In this document: positions 8,711-16,172 of the stretch, one piece after another
How positions within the stretch are numbered: the first letter of the stretch is position 1
Layout: each line of letters starts with the position of its first letter
Assembly: GCF_000308475.2 (NCBI RefSeq)
Contig: NZ_BAFT02000060.1
Coordinates: 1-64,000 of the forward strand
Direction of reading: 5' to 3'
Origin: Nocardia brasiliensis NBRC 14402
GTDB lineage: Bacteria > Actinomycetota > Actinomycetes > Mycobacteriales > Mycobacteriaceae
DNA: 64,000 nucleotides
Made by a program: the position numbers and the translations under genes
The notes under the pieces: generated by a model
The model's input: only the letters and a program-made list of their open reading frames with translations
Databases searched by the model: none
What the model was told of the DNA's origin: nothing

Positions 8711-9469
8711 TCAGCGCGCAATGTGCAGCTCGAATCCGCTGGCGCCGTTCGGCTCCCGCCCCGGCTCGAGCCGCAGCCTGTGGTCGTAGTCCCCGCCGCC
8801 CTGCGGCCGGAACCCGATCGGCTCGATCTTCGGCAACTCCGTCATGCGGGCACGCAGATCCGCGGCGACGGCGTCGAAACGCTGCGAATCGAGCCGGATA
8901 GTGCCGTGCACCAGGAACGGCGGCAGCACGTCCATCCCCGGGTAGTAGAGAATGCCGTGCTGGATCGGGAACAGCAGATCCTCGACGGGGCCGTTGATAC
9001 CGCGATCGGAATACGACGGCTCTTTGCCGCCGATCGACACCACGAGCATCGCGCGGCGTCCCGCGAGCACGCCCGCGCCATAACGCGGCAGCGCCGTGCC
9101 ACCGGCCCCGTAGGCGAACCCGCAGGTGAAGACCCGGTCCACCCATCCCTTCAGGATCGCGGGCATGCTGAACCACCACAGCGGAAAGTGCAGCAGAACG
9201 GCATCGGCCCAGAGCAGTTTCTGCTGCTCGGCCTGGATATCGGCACGCAATGTGCCTTCGTGATACGCCGCACCCGAGGCGAGCATGAAATTGGTTTCGG
9301 ACACCGCGCCGAAATCCTCGGTGTCGGCGTGCGCTTTCCAGCCCATCGCATACAGATCGCTGATCCGGACCTCGTGCCCGTCCGCCCGTAACTGGTCGAC
9401 TGCTATGTCTTTCAACGCACCCGTCAGTGAGTCCGGCTTCGGGTGCGCGTACACGACAAGTACGTTCAT
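8711..9469 (-). CDS. NAD(P)H oxidoreductase, flavodoxin-fold quinone reductase family
   Basis: 252 aa from the ATG that opens MNVLVVYAHPKPDSLTGAL, the classic N-terminus of the NQO/MdaB/KefF flavodoxin-like family, where this loop holds the FMN/FAD phosphate. The middle carries ADAVLLHFPLWWFSMPAILKGWVDRVF (residues about 95-120, matching the substrate/flavin pocket) and FAYGAGG. It probably performs two-electron reduction of quinones in the cytoplasm. Ten codons upstream of this Met are open but unlike the family. It stands alone, convergent with the DUF305 gene and divergent from 9620. Confidence 0.82.
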   Translation of the reverse strand: MNVLVVYAHPKPDSLTGALKDIAVDQLRADGHEVRISDLYAMGWKAHADTEDFGAVSETNFMLASGAAYHEGTLRADIQAEQQKLLWADAVLLHFPLWWFSMPAILKGWVDRVFTCGFAYGAGGTALPRYGAGVLAGRRAMLVVSIGGKEPSYSDRGINGPVEDLLFPIQHGILYYPGMDVLPPFLVHGTIRLDSQRFDAVAADLRARMTELPKIEPIGFRPQGGGDYDHRLRLEPGREPNGASGFELHIAR

Positions 9470-9619
9470 TCCTGCTTTCGTCACGTTCCGTGGCAACACG
9501 CGGGCATCCGGGGTAATTCCGGCGCAGCACGGCGTCGCAGCTCACGACGGGTACGCGAGGCGAATCGACGCGCCGCCGGTATCGTTTACCCGGCAGCACG
9601 ACGGAGGGGTGCAGATCGC

Positions 9620-10354
9620 ATGATTCGAACGGACACGATCGTCGTGCCGGAGCACGTGCACGGGTATCCCGGCGTCGCGTTCGGCGGATATGTCGCCGGT
9701 CTGCTCGCGGCACAGTCGGGCGCGCCCGCGGTGCGGGTCGATTTCCGCCGCCGCGTTCCGGTCGAGACGCCGGTGACCATGCGGCGCAACGACTCCGACG
9801 GATTGGTCTTGACCGATCTCGAGGGCCTGCCCCTCGTCGAAGCCGTGCCCGCTGCCCTGACACTCACCGCGCCGCCCGCACCGGCCTGGCACGAGGCGCT
9901 CGCCGTCACCGAGTCCTCCGCGCCGCTGCGGCACGAATCCGACTGCTACGGCTGCGGTTCGCTGTGCGGGCCGGGGCAGGGCCTGCGCCTGTTCCCGTGG
10001 CCGGAACGCGAGCGCAACCGCGTCGTCGCCGCCTGGACACCGGACGAAAGTCTCGCCGCCGACACCGGTGACCTACCGACCGAACAGGTTTGGGCCGCCC
10101 TGGACTGCCCCGGCGGGTGGGTGGCGATGGCGCTGCACACGCTGCGCCACGGCACCGTCACCGCCGCGCTCACCGCCACCCAGCTCGCGCCGGTGCGCGC
10201 GGGCGAGGACTACGTTTCCTACGCCTGGCCGATCGCCGAGGCGGGCCGCAAATCCACCGTGGGCGTAGCTCTGGCCACCCGCGACGGCGCCGTGTGCGCC
10301 CTCGCCGAAGCCTTGTGGATCCATCCGAAACCCGCACCCGGCCATCGTGATTGA
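9620..10354 (+). CDS. Hotdog-fold thioesterase-like protein of unknown function
   Basis: 244 aa. GYPGVAFGGYVAGLLAAQSG near residues 15-34 and GGWVAMALHTLRHGTVTAALT near 164-184 resemble two hotdog-fold halves, as in acyl-CoA thioesterase/dehydratase-like proteins, with DCYGCGSLCGPGQGLRL between them, a Cys-rich stretch seen in PaaI-like relatives. No catalytic residue can be assigned with certainty. GGAGGGG lies 10 bases before ATG 9620. It is monocistronic and convergent with the chitinase. Confidence 0.55.
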   Translation: MIRTDTIVVPEHVHGYPGVAFGGYVAGLLAAQSGAPAVRVDFRRRVPVETPVTMRRNDSDGLVLTDLEGLPLVEAVPAALTLTAPPAPAWHEALAVTESSAPLRHESDCYGCGSLCGPGQGLRLFPWPERERNRVVAAWTPDESLAADTGDLPTEQVWAALDCPGGWVAMALHTLRHGTVTAALTATQLAPVRAGEDYVSYAWPIAEAGRKSTVGVALATRDGAVCALAEALWIHPKPAPGHRD

Positions 10355-10362
10355 CGTTCGGC

Positions 10363-11460
10363 TCAGCGCCCCTGCAGCGATTTCACGTTGTCACCGAAGG
10401 TCCAGCCGCGCGAACCGTCCCAGTTGATGGACCACGTCATCAAGCCCTTCAAGCTGTTCGCCGCACCGGTGCCGTAGTGCTTCCACGCCTGGGCCACCAG
10501 GCTCGGTGACATGTAACCGCCACCGGCGCCGGGCTGCGCGGGCAGGCCGGGGACCTGCTTGTCGTAGGGCACGGTGATCGTGGTGCCCTGGATATTCAAA
10601 CCCTTTGCCAAGCAATCGGTTTGCGCGGTGAAGCCCTGCACGGTCCCGGCCTGGTACGAGTCGCCGGCACAGCCGTACATGCTGCCGTTGTAGTACTGCA
10701 TGTTCAACCACCACAGGCGGCCGTTGTCCGCGTACTTCTTGATGATCGGCAGGTAGGCGCCCCAGATGGAGCCGTAGGTGACGCTGCCACCGGTGACGTA
10801 GGCGGTCTCGGGCGCCATGGTCAAGCCGAAACCGGCCGGCATCTGCGCGAGTACGCCGTCGATGATCCGGATCAGGTTGGACTGCGAGGCGGACAGGGTC
10901 TTGATGTTGCCCGAGCCGGTGAGTCCGGTCTCCAGGTCGATGTCGATGCCGTCGAAGTTGTACTGCTTCAGGATCGGCACGATGGTCGCGACGAAACGGT
11001 CGGCGACCGCGCTCGAACTCAGATCGATACCCGCCGCCGCGCCACCGATCGACATCAGGATGGTCGCCCCCGCCGCCTTGGCCTGGCACATCTCGGCCGG
11101 GGTCGCGACCTTCACGGTCCGATCCATGCCGTCCTCCCAGCGGGCGGTACCGTTCGATTCGATCACCGGGAACGCCGCGTTGATCACGTTGTGGCCGTGC
11201 GCCGCGATGCGCGGATCGGTGATCGGGATCCACCCCATCCCCGGGTGCACCCCGTTCGACGCGCCGTCCCAGTTCTCCCAATACCCTTGCAGCACTTTGC
11301 CGGTCGGCTTCGGCTTGGTCGCACACGTGTCCGCCGCGGGGCCCGCGTGCGCGGCCGGCCCGACCCCCACCGCCAGCGCACCCACCACCCCCACCACAGC
11401 CAGCAAACTCCGCACCACTACCGACCGACGCCCCCCACCTGAGCCATTTGTCCATTTCAT
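10363..11460 (-). CDS. Secreted GH18 chitinase, catalytic domain only
   Basis: About 365 aa. A basic N-terminus and hydrophobic stretch ending AAHA (about residue 39) form a signal peptide. The mature part is one glycoside hydrolase 18 barrel: MSIGG near 136-140 and the catalytic DGIDIDLE motif at 170-177, with Glu177 as the acid; QYYNGSMYG further on matches the substrate-binding Tyr region. It should hydrolyse beta-1,4-GlcNAc polymers outside the cell. No chitin-binding or fibronectin module is present, so it is smaller than Streptomyces homologues. Two start choices (11460 ATG, or GTGs downstream) change only the signal peptide. Confidence 0.88.
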   Translation of the reverse strand: MKWTNGSGGGRRSVVVRSLLAVVGVVGALAVGVGPAAHAGPAADTCATKPKPTGKVLQGYWENWDGASNGVHPGMGWIPITDPRIAAHGHNVINAAFPVIESNGTARWEDGMDRTVKVATPAEMCQAKAAGATILMSIGGAAAGIDLSSSAVADRFVATIVPILKQYNFDGIDIDLETGLTGSGNIKTLSASQSNLIRIIDGVLAQMPAGFGLTMAPETAYVTGGSVTYGSIWGAYLPIIKKYADNGRLWWLNMQYYNGSMYGCAGDSYQAGTVQGFTAQTDCLAKGLNIQGTTITVPYDKQVPGLPAQPGAGGGYMSPSLVAQAWKHYGTGAANSLKGLMTWSINWDGSRGWTFGDNVKSLQGR

Positions 11461-11754
11461 AACCAAGTAGAACCACACCTACGTGATCGAACTCGACCAC
11501 CGACAACTGGGGACGCAACCCGCCCCACCTCGACCAGCCCCAGCCCCACCGATGGGGAGATCGACCGCACCCGAAACCACAGCAACACCGCACATCTTTC
11601 ACGGCGACACTCCGGCGCGAAAACGCCGCCCAACCCGCTCCCGGTTACCAATTGGAACCCTCCGGTCAGCACCGTCTGGAACCTGCCCGATTTCCCCGCA
11701 CTTTCCATAGCCGTTCCACAAGGATGTCTTCGCGGACTGATCTGCGGCGCGCCG
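11461..11754. other. Non-coding region upstream of the chitinase gene
   Basis: This stretch lies between the chitinase start and the terminator of the phospholipase gene. It is rich in C and A on the + strand and should contain the chitinase promoter, but I see no convincing -35/-10 pair, operator palindrome or gene. Confidence 0.4.
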
Positions 11755-11798
11755 CACCGAGGCCCGCTTGGTCCAACGGGCGTGGTCGGGCCTCGGTG
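11755..11798 (-). terminator. Perfect 12-bp stem-loop after the phospholipase C gene
   Basis: CACCGAGGCCCG (11755-11766) pairs perfectly with CGGGCCTCGGTG (11787-11798) across a 20-base loop. It begins 5 bases beyond the phospholipase C stop codon on the minus strand, where an intrinsic terminator is expected. No T-tract follows. Confidence 0.65.
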
Positions 11799-11802
11799 GT
11801 AG

Positions 11803-13893
11803 TCAGTCGACCTCGACGGCAGGGGGTTCGATCCGGCCGGTCAGCCGGCGACTGAAGGTTGGGTCTTCGGCGCATGTGACGGTGAGGTCGTACCAACCGT
11901 CGGCGGTCGGCCAATCGACGGATTTCGTAGTGCCGGGCAGCAGGATCACTTCGTGCCGGGTCGTTGTGAAGCGGCGGGACGAGAGAGTCAATGTGACCTC
12001 GTCTCCCCCACCGTTGGCCACGTCGATCGACAAGGTACCGCGGCGGATCAGCTGGCGGACAACGCTATCGGCAGCCGCACCCGAGGTGTCCCCACGCAGT
12101 TCGTGCCAGAAACGGTTCGGCCCTTGTACGGCGATATCGTATTCACCTGCGACGGTGAAGATTTCGGTGGCCTCGTGCGCGACATCGAGGTGGACCGGGA
12201 AGCTGGGCTCGCCCGCGTAGCTGTAGAGGGTGAAATGCGCGGGTCGCGCACCATTGTTGCGCAGGGTCACCGCCAGCCGGGTGGGCGAACGCAGCACGGC
12301 CGACACTGTCGGCTGATAGGGCAACGCCCGCGCCGGTCGGCGGCCGGGCTCCTGTTCCGGAACCGTTTGCGCGGGTGGCGGATTCGGCATCCACCGGGTA
12401 ACGGGCGCGGGCACCGGTCCGGGACGGTGCAGCGTCGGCGGGCTGCCGGGGTTCGTGAAGTCGAAGGCCGAGGTCAGGTCGCCGCAGGCGGTGCGCCGCC
12501 ACTCGCTGATATTCGGTTCCGCGACGCCGGTCCAGGTTTCCAGGAAACGCAGCACCGAGGTGTGGTCGAACACCTCGGAGTCGACGAAACCACCGATGGT
12601 CCAAGGCGAGACCACCACCATCGGCACCCGCGGTCCCAGCCCGATCGCCTGTCCCGCATACCAGTCGTCGCCCTCGCCGTCCGCGGGTCGCGGCGGCACG
12701 GGCGGCGGCACGTGGTCGAAGAAGCCGTCGTTCTCGTCGAAGTTGATGAACAGCGCTGTCTTCGACCAGGTTCCGGGGTCCGAGGCGAGGATGTCGAGCA
12801 GTTCGTAGATCAGGTTCGCGCTGCCCACCGGGGTCGAACCGGACGGATGTTCGCTCAGCGCCTGGGGCGGCACCAGCCACGTCACCGCGGGCAGGGTGCC
12901 CGCCGCAACATCGGCGCGGAAGCGTGACAGCAACGTTCCCGGCGCGCTGCGGTACATGGCACGGTCGAACAGGCTGCGCTGCCGCGCCGTCAGTCCGCCG
13001 AGTGCCGCGTCGAGCTGACCGAGCAGCCGCTGCCGGTCGGCTTCGGGCAGGGTCAGCAGCGCGGTGTACAGCTGTTCGGTGGTCCGGTATCCCCCGTCGA
13101 CTTCGGCCAGCAGTCGGGTGCCGATGCGTTTGAACGGCAGGAAGTATTCGACCGGGTTGTCGGTGAAGTTGTCCCACTCCTGATAGATCTGCCAGGACAC
13201 GCCCGCCGCTTCCAGCCGCTCGGGATACGTAGTCCACGCATAGCCGGGATGATCGATCTCGTAGGCATCGTTGGCGACGGCCCGTTTCCGGGTGCCGGGC
13301 TCGAATCCGGTGGTGCCGGTGAAGAAGTAGTTCCGGTTCGGGTTGGTCCCGCCGAACAGGGAGCAGTGGTAGGCGTCGCAGATGGTGAACGTCTCGGCCA
13401 GCTCGTACTGCAGCGGAATGTCGCGGCGCTCGTAATAGGTCATCGTGGCGGGCGTCTTGGCCGGAATCCAGCCGTCGTACCACCCCTGCGCCCACGCCGC
13501 AGTACTGCCGTACCACTCGTGGTTCAGGGCGTCGAGATACTGGATGTCGCTGTCCGGGCGACCGGCCCTGGCCGCCGCGGCGCGCAGCGAGAACGGCAGC
13601 ACCTCCGCGGCCGGTGCGGGGAGCGGTCCGGGCGGCGCCGGCTGCGGTTGATGGAACACCGAACGCCCGGTGCGCAGCCGCAACGGGGATTCGTCACCGA
13701 ATCCGCGCACTCCGCGCAGCGTCCCGTAGTAGTGGTCGAACGAGCGGTTCTCCTGCATCAACAGCACCACGTGCTCGATTTCCGCGAGCCCGCCGCGTCG
13801 CATGGGCGCGGCCATGGCGCGGTGCAGCGAGGGCGGCAGCAGCGACGCCGCCGCAGCCGTCGCCAGGGAGCCGAACAGGTGTCGACGGGACAT
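11803..13893 (-). CDS. Phosphocholine-specific phospholipase C, Tat-exported
   Basis: About 696 aa. The N-terminus MSRRHLFGSLATAAAASLLP is a twin-arginine signal. The phosphoesterase domain begins IEHVVLLMQENRSFDHYYG (the metal-binding ENRSFDHYYG motif), continues with FGGTNPNRNYFFTG and FINFDENDGFFDH, and ends near residue 450. Two C-terminal beta-rich DUF756-type units (about 500-590 and 600-690) distinguish the long non-haemolytic class from mycobacterial PlcA-D of about 515 aa. It should cleave phosphatidylcholine or sphingomyelin outside the cell and be a lipid-acquisition or virulence-type factor. Starts at 13902 or 13938 are also possible. Confidence 0.9.
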   Translation of the reverse strand: MSRRHLFGSLATAAAASLLPPSLHRAMAAPMRRGGLAEIEHVVLLMQENRSFDHYYGTLRGVRGFGDESPLRLRTGRSVFHQPQPAPPGPLPAPAAEVLPFSLRAAAARAGRPDSDIQYLDALNHEWYGSTAAWAQGWYDGWIPAKTPATMTYYERRDIPLQYELAETFTICDAYHCSLFGGTNPNRNYFFTGTTGFEPGTRKRAVANDAYEIDHPGYAWTTYPERLEAAGVSWQIYQEWDNFTDNPVEYFLPFKRIGTRLLAEVDGGYRTTEQLYTALLTLPEADRQRLLGQLDAALGGLTARQRSLFDRAMYRSAPGTLLSRFRADVAAGTLPAVTWLVPPQALSEHPSGSTPVGSANLIYELLDILASDPGTWSKTALFINFDENDGFFDHVPPPVPPRPADGEGDDWYAGQAIGLGPRVPMVVVSPWTIGGFVDSEVFDHTSVLRFLETWTGVAEPNISEWRRTACGDLTSAFDFTNPGSPPTLHRPGPVPAPVTRWMPNPPPAQTVPEQEPGRRPARALPYQPTVSAVLRSPTRLAVTLRNNGARPAHFTLYSYAGEPSFPVHLDVAHEATEIFTVAGEYDIAVQGPNRFWHELRGDTSGAAADSVVRQLIRRGTLSIDVANGGGDEVTLTLSSRRFTTTRHEVILLPGTTKSVDWPTADGWYDLTVTCAEDPTFSRRLTGRIEPPAVEVD

Positions 13894-13968
13894 CGGGACC
13901 ATCTCGGGGATGCTAGTGACCGCGGTTTGCCGGAGCATGAACAGAGCAAACGCTACCGCGACGACGGG

Positions 13969-14856
13969 TCACTCGGTCCAGGGCCGCAGCTTGTCCGGAT
14001 TTCGGATCACCCAGATCCGCGTGATCCGCCGATCCGCGATGTCGAAGGCGTACACCGAGACGATGGTGCCGGCGACGAGCGCCACCAGCCCGGGCTGACC
14101 GTTCACCGTGCGTTCGATCAGCGTCACCTCGGGCGCCCGGGCGGCGATCTCGAGCCACGCGGCGGCGATCCGCGCACCGCCGCTGATCGGCTGCCGGAAG
14201 GCCGGGGCCAAGCCGCCGCTGTCGGCGGTCGCGATCGCCTGCGGGTCCAGCAGGCCGATCAACGCCTCGATATCGCTGGTCTCCCAGGCCTTTTTGAAAT
14301 CCTTCACGACCTCGGCACGTTCGGTGAGGGTGACGTCGCGGGAGGTGCGGATCCGGCGCCGCGCGGAGGACGCCAGCTGCCGGCAGGCCGCCGGGGTGCG
14401 CCCGACCACGTCGGCGACCTCGGCGAAGGAGTAGCGGAACACGTCGTGCAGCACGAACGCCACCCGCTCGGCCGGTGTCATGGATTCCAGGACCACGAGA
14501 AACGCCATGCTGATCGACTCGTCCAGGGTGATCCGGTCGGCGGGATCCGCGGGCATCGGCCCGCCGAGCCATTCGGCGCGTCCCGGCACCGGCTCCGGAA
14601 TCCATTCGCCCACATACCGTTCCCGCCGAGCGCGGGCCGAACCGAGCAGATCCAGGCAGATGCGCCCGGCGACGGTGGTCAGCCAGGCACCCGGCTCGGC
14701 CACGGCCGCGCGTTGCGCGTCGGACATCGCGTACCAGCGCGCGTACGCCTCCTGCACCACGTCCTCGGCCTCGGCCAGCGAGCCGAGCAGCCGGTAGGCC
14801 AGGTTGATCAGCTGACGACGTTCGCTGAACACCGGCCGCGGTTGCGGGTCGGTCAT
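13969..14856 (-). CDS. sigJ: SigJ-family ECF sigma factor with SnoaL-like C-terminal domain
   Basis: 295 aa. Sigma region 2 (about 10-75, LINLAYRLLGSLAEAEDVVQEAYARW), region 4 (about 115-170, MTPAERVAFVLHDVFRYSFAEVADVVGRT) and a C-terminal SnoaL-like domain (about 180-290). This is the ECF41/SigJ layout, in which the C-terminal domain, not an anti-sigma factor, controls activity; the ATADSGGLAPAFRQP stretch sits where that group has its conserved Gly-rich control motif. GAAGGAG precedes the ATG. It is divergent from an NADPH-dependent FMN reductase, and ECF41 genes are often next to oxidoreductase genes they control. Confidence 0.88.
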   Translation of the reverse strand: MTDPQPRPVFSERRQLINLAYRLLGSLAEAEDVVQEAYARWYAMSDAQRAAVAEPGAWLTTVAGRICLDLLGSARARRERYVGEWIPEPVPGRAEWLGGPMPADPADRITLDESISMAFLVVLESMTPAERVAFVLHDVFRYSFAEVADVVGRTPAACRQLASSARRRIRTSRDVTLTERAEVVKDFKKAWETSDIEALIGLLDPQAIATADSGGLAPAFRQPISGGARIAAAWLEIAARAPEVTLIERTVNGQPGLVALVAGTIVSVYAFDIADRRITRIWVIRNPDKLRPWTE

Positions 14857-14962
14857 GGTGGTCGGCTCCTTCGGTCGATACGTTCCTTACCCAGACTGAC
14901 GAAACAGCGAGCCGGTATGTGAGCCGGCCTGACATTTCGCCCAGGTGCGTCGTCGGTAGGGC

Positions 14963-15541
14963 ATGACAATCAGAATCGGCATCATCCTCGGCAGCACCCG
15001 CCCGAACCGGAACGGCCCGCAGGTCGCGCAATGGGTGCTGGACACGGCGGCGGGTCGCGCCGACGCCGAGTTCGACCTCATCGACCTGCGCGCGCACCCA
15101 CTGCCCCACCTCGACGAGCCGGTGGCGCCCATGTTCGGTCCGTCGGTGCACGCGCACACCCGCGCCTGGGCCGAGCGGATCGCCCCGTTCGACGGCTTCG
15201 TCATCGTGACGCCCGAGTACAACCACGGCGCACCGGGTGTGCTGAAGAACGCCATCGACCACCTGTTCGCGCAGTGGGCCGACAAGGCGGTCGGCTTCGT
15301 TTCGTACGGGGCCGGGGGCGGTGTGCTCGCGGTGGAGCAGTTGCGTCAGGTGTGCAGTGCCCTCGGCATGGCCGACGTGAGCCCGCAGGTCACCATCTCG
15401 GTGCTCACCGATTTCGAGAACTACACCGCTTTCCGCCCCACCGAGCGGCACGCCGTCGCCCTGGACAAACTGCTCGAGAAGGTCGTCGCGTGGAGCACCG
15501 CGCTCGCCCCGCTCCGCCAGTCCACGCTCGTCACCTCCTGA
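14963..15541 (+). CDS. NADPH-dependent FMN reductase family protein
   Basis: 192 aa flavodoxin-fold protein. GIILGSTRPNRNGPQVAQW (about 6-24) is the FMN phosphate loop, TPEYNHGAPGVLKNAIDHL (about 81-99) is the family signature, and VSYGAGGG near 112-119 closes the flavin site. It probably reduces FMN, quinones or azo-type compounds with NADPH in the cytoplasm. The GGTAGGGC before ATG 14963 is a plausible ribosome site. It diverges from sigJ over 106 bases and leads into the SnoaL-like gene 10 bases after its stop, so this pair is the likely SigJ target operon. Confidence 0.87.
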   Translation: MTIRIGIILGSTRPNRNGPQVAQWVLDTAAGRADAEFDLIDLRAHPLPHLDEPVAPMFGPSVHAHTRAWAERIAPFDGFVIVTPEYNHGAPGVLKNAIDHLFAQWADKAVGFVSYGAGGGVLAVEQLRQVCSALGMADVSPQVTISVLTDFENYTAFRPTERHAVALDKLLEKVVAWSTALAPLRQSTLVTS

Positions 15542-15551
15542 GGAGTCGAAC

Positions 15552-16043
15552 ATGCTGATACCGAACGACTTCCGCGTACTCGCCGACCGCATCGAAATCG
15601 CGGCGCTCGGTGCCGAGTTCAGCGACGCCGTGATGATGCGCGACCCGGATCGCCTGCTCACCCTGTTCACCGACGACGCTGTGCTCCGCATCCCGGACGC
15701 GGAGATCGAACTCACCGGTCGCGCCGAGTTGCAGCACGCGCTGCCGCGCATGCAGGGCGCCTGGGAGTACTTCATCCAGCACACCCATGCCGGGGTCATC
15801 GAGCTCGACGGCGACACCGCCGTCGGCCGTGCCCACATCCTCGAACTCGGCCGCTTGAAAAGCGGCAGTTCGCATTCCAACTACGCGATCTACCACGACC
15901 GCTACCGCCGCACGCCGGACGGGTGGAAGTTCACCGAAAGGGTCTACGAGATCCGCTATCTCGACAACTCGCCGCTGCCGGGTGCGCCGCCCGGCGACCA
16001 CGGGTTGGGCGTCGACGTCTCTGCGGCGCGCCTGCAGGGTTGA
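15552..16043 (+). CDS. SnoaL-like / nuclear transport factor 2 family protein
   Basis: 163 aa. The cone-shaped SnoaL fold is indicated by EIAALGAEFSDAVMMRDPDRLLTLFTDDAVLRIPDAEIELTGRAE-type start (about 16-60) and the closing YHDRYRRTPDGWKFTERVYEIRYLD (about 113-137). Members are isomerases, hydratases or ligand sensors; no specific catalytic pair stands out. Strong CTGAGGAG site before ATG. It is co-transcribed with the FMN reductase; notably the sigma factor opposite carries the same fold as its control domain. Confidence 0.8.
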   Translation: MLIPNDFRVLADRIEIAALGAEFSDAVMMRDPDRLLTLFTDDAVLRIPDAEIELTGRAELQHALPRMQGAWEYFIQHTHAGVIELDGDTAVGRAHILELGRLKSGSSHSNYAIYHDRYRRTPDGWKFTERVYEIRYLDNSPLPGAPPGDHGLGVDVSAARLQG

Positions 16044-16172
16044 GCGGGCTGCGGCACTCTACCGCTGGCCGCGTTCGCCTCCCGGCGCGGCCGGTCGGGT
16101 CCCGGTGCGCACCGCCGCGACCCGGGTGAGCCGCCGATTCGCCTGCCGAAACAGCAAGCACCCCAACAGCAC

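Noticed and set aside
13249..14922. 557-codon + strand frame over phospholipase C and sigJ
   Set aside because: Shadow frame without start signals or similarity.
14857..14962. ECF41-type autoregulated promoter (TGTCACA/CGTC) upstream of sigJ
   Set aside because: TGTCAGG- and CGTC-like pieces exist but their spacing does not fit the known 16-17 base gap on either strand.
13913..15880. 655-codon minus-strand frame covering sigJ, the FMN reductase and the SnoaL gene
   Set aside because: It crosses three well-supported genes in the wrong frame and has no recognisable domain.
16103..16114. CGGTGCGCACCG palindrome between convergent genes
   Set aside because: A 12-base GC palindrome without a loop is expected by chance in such GC-rich DNA and would not form a terminator hairpin.
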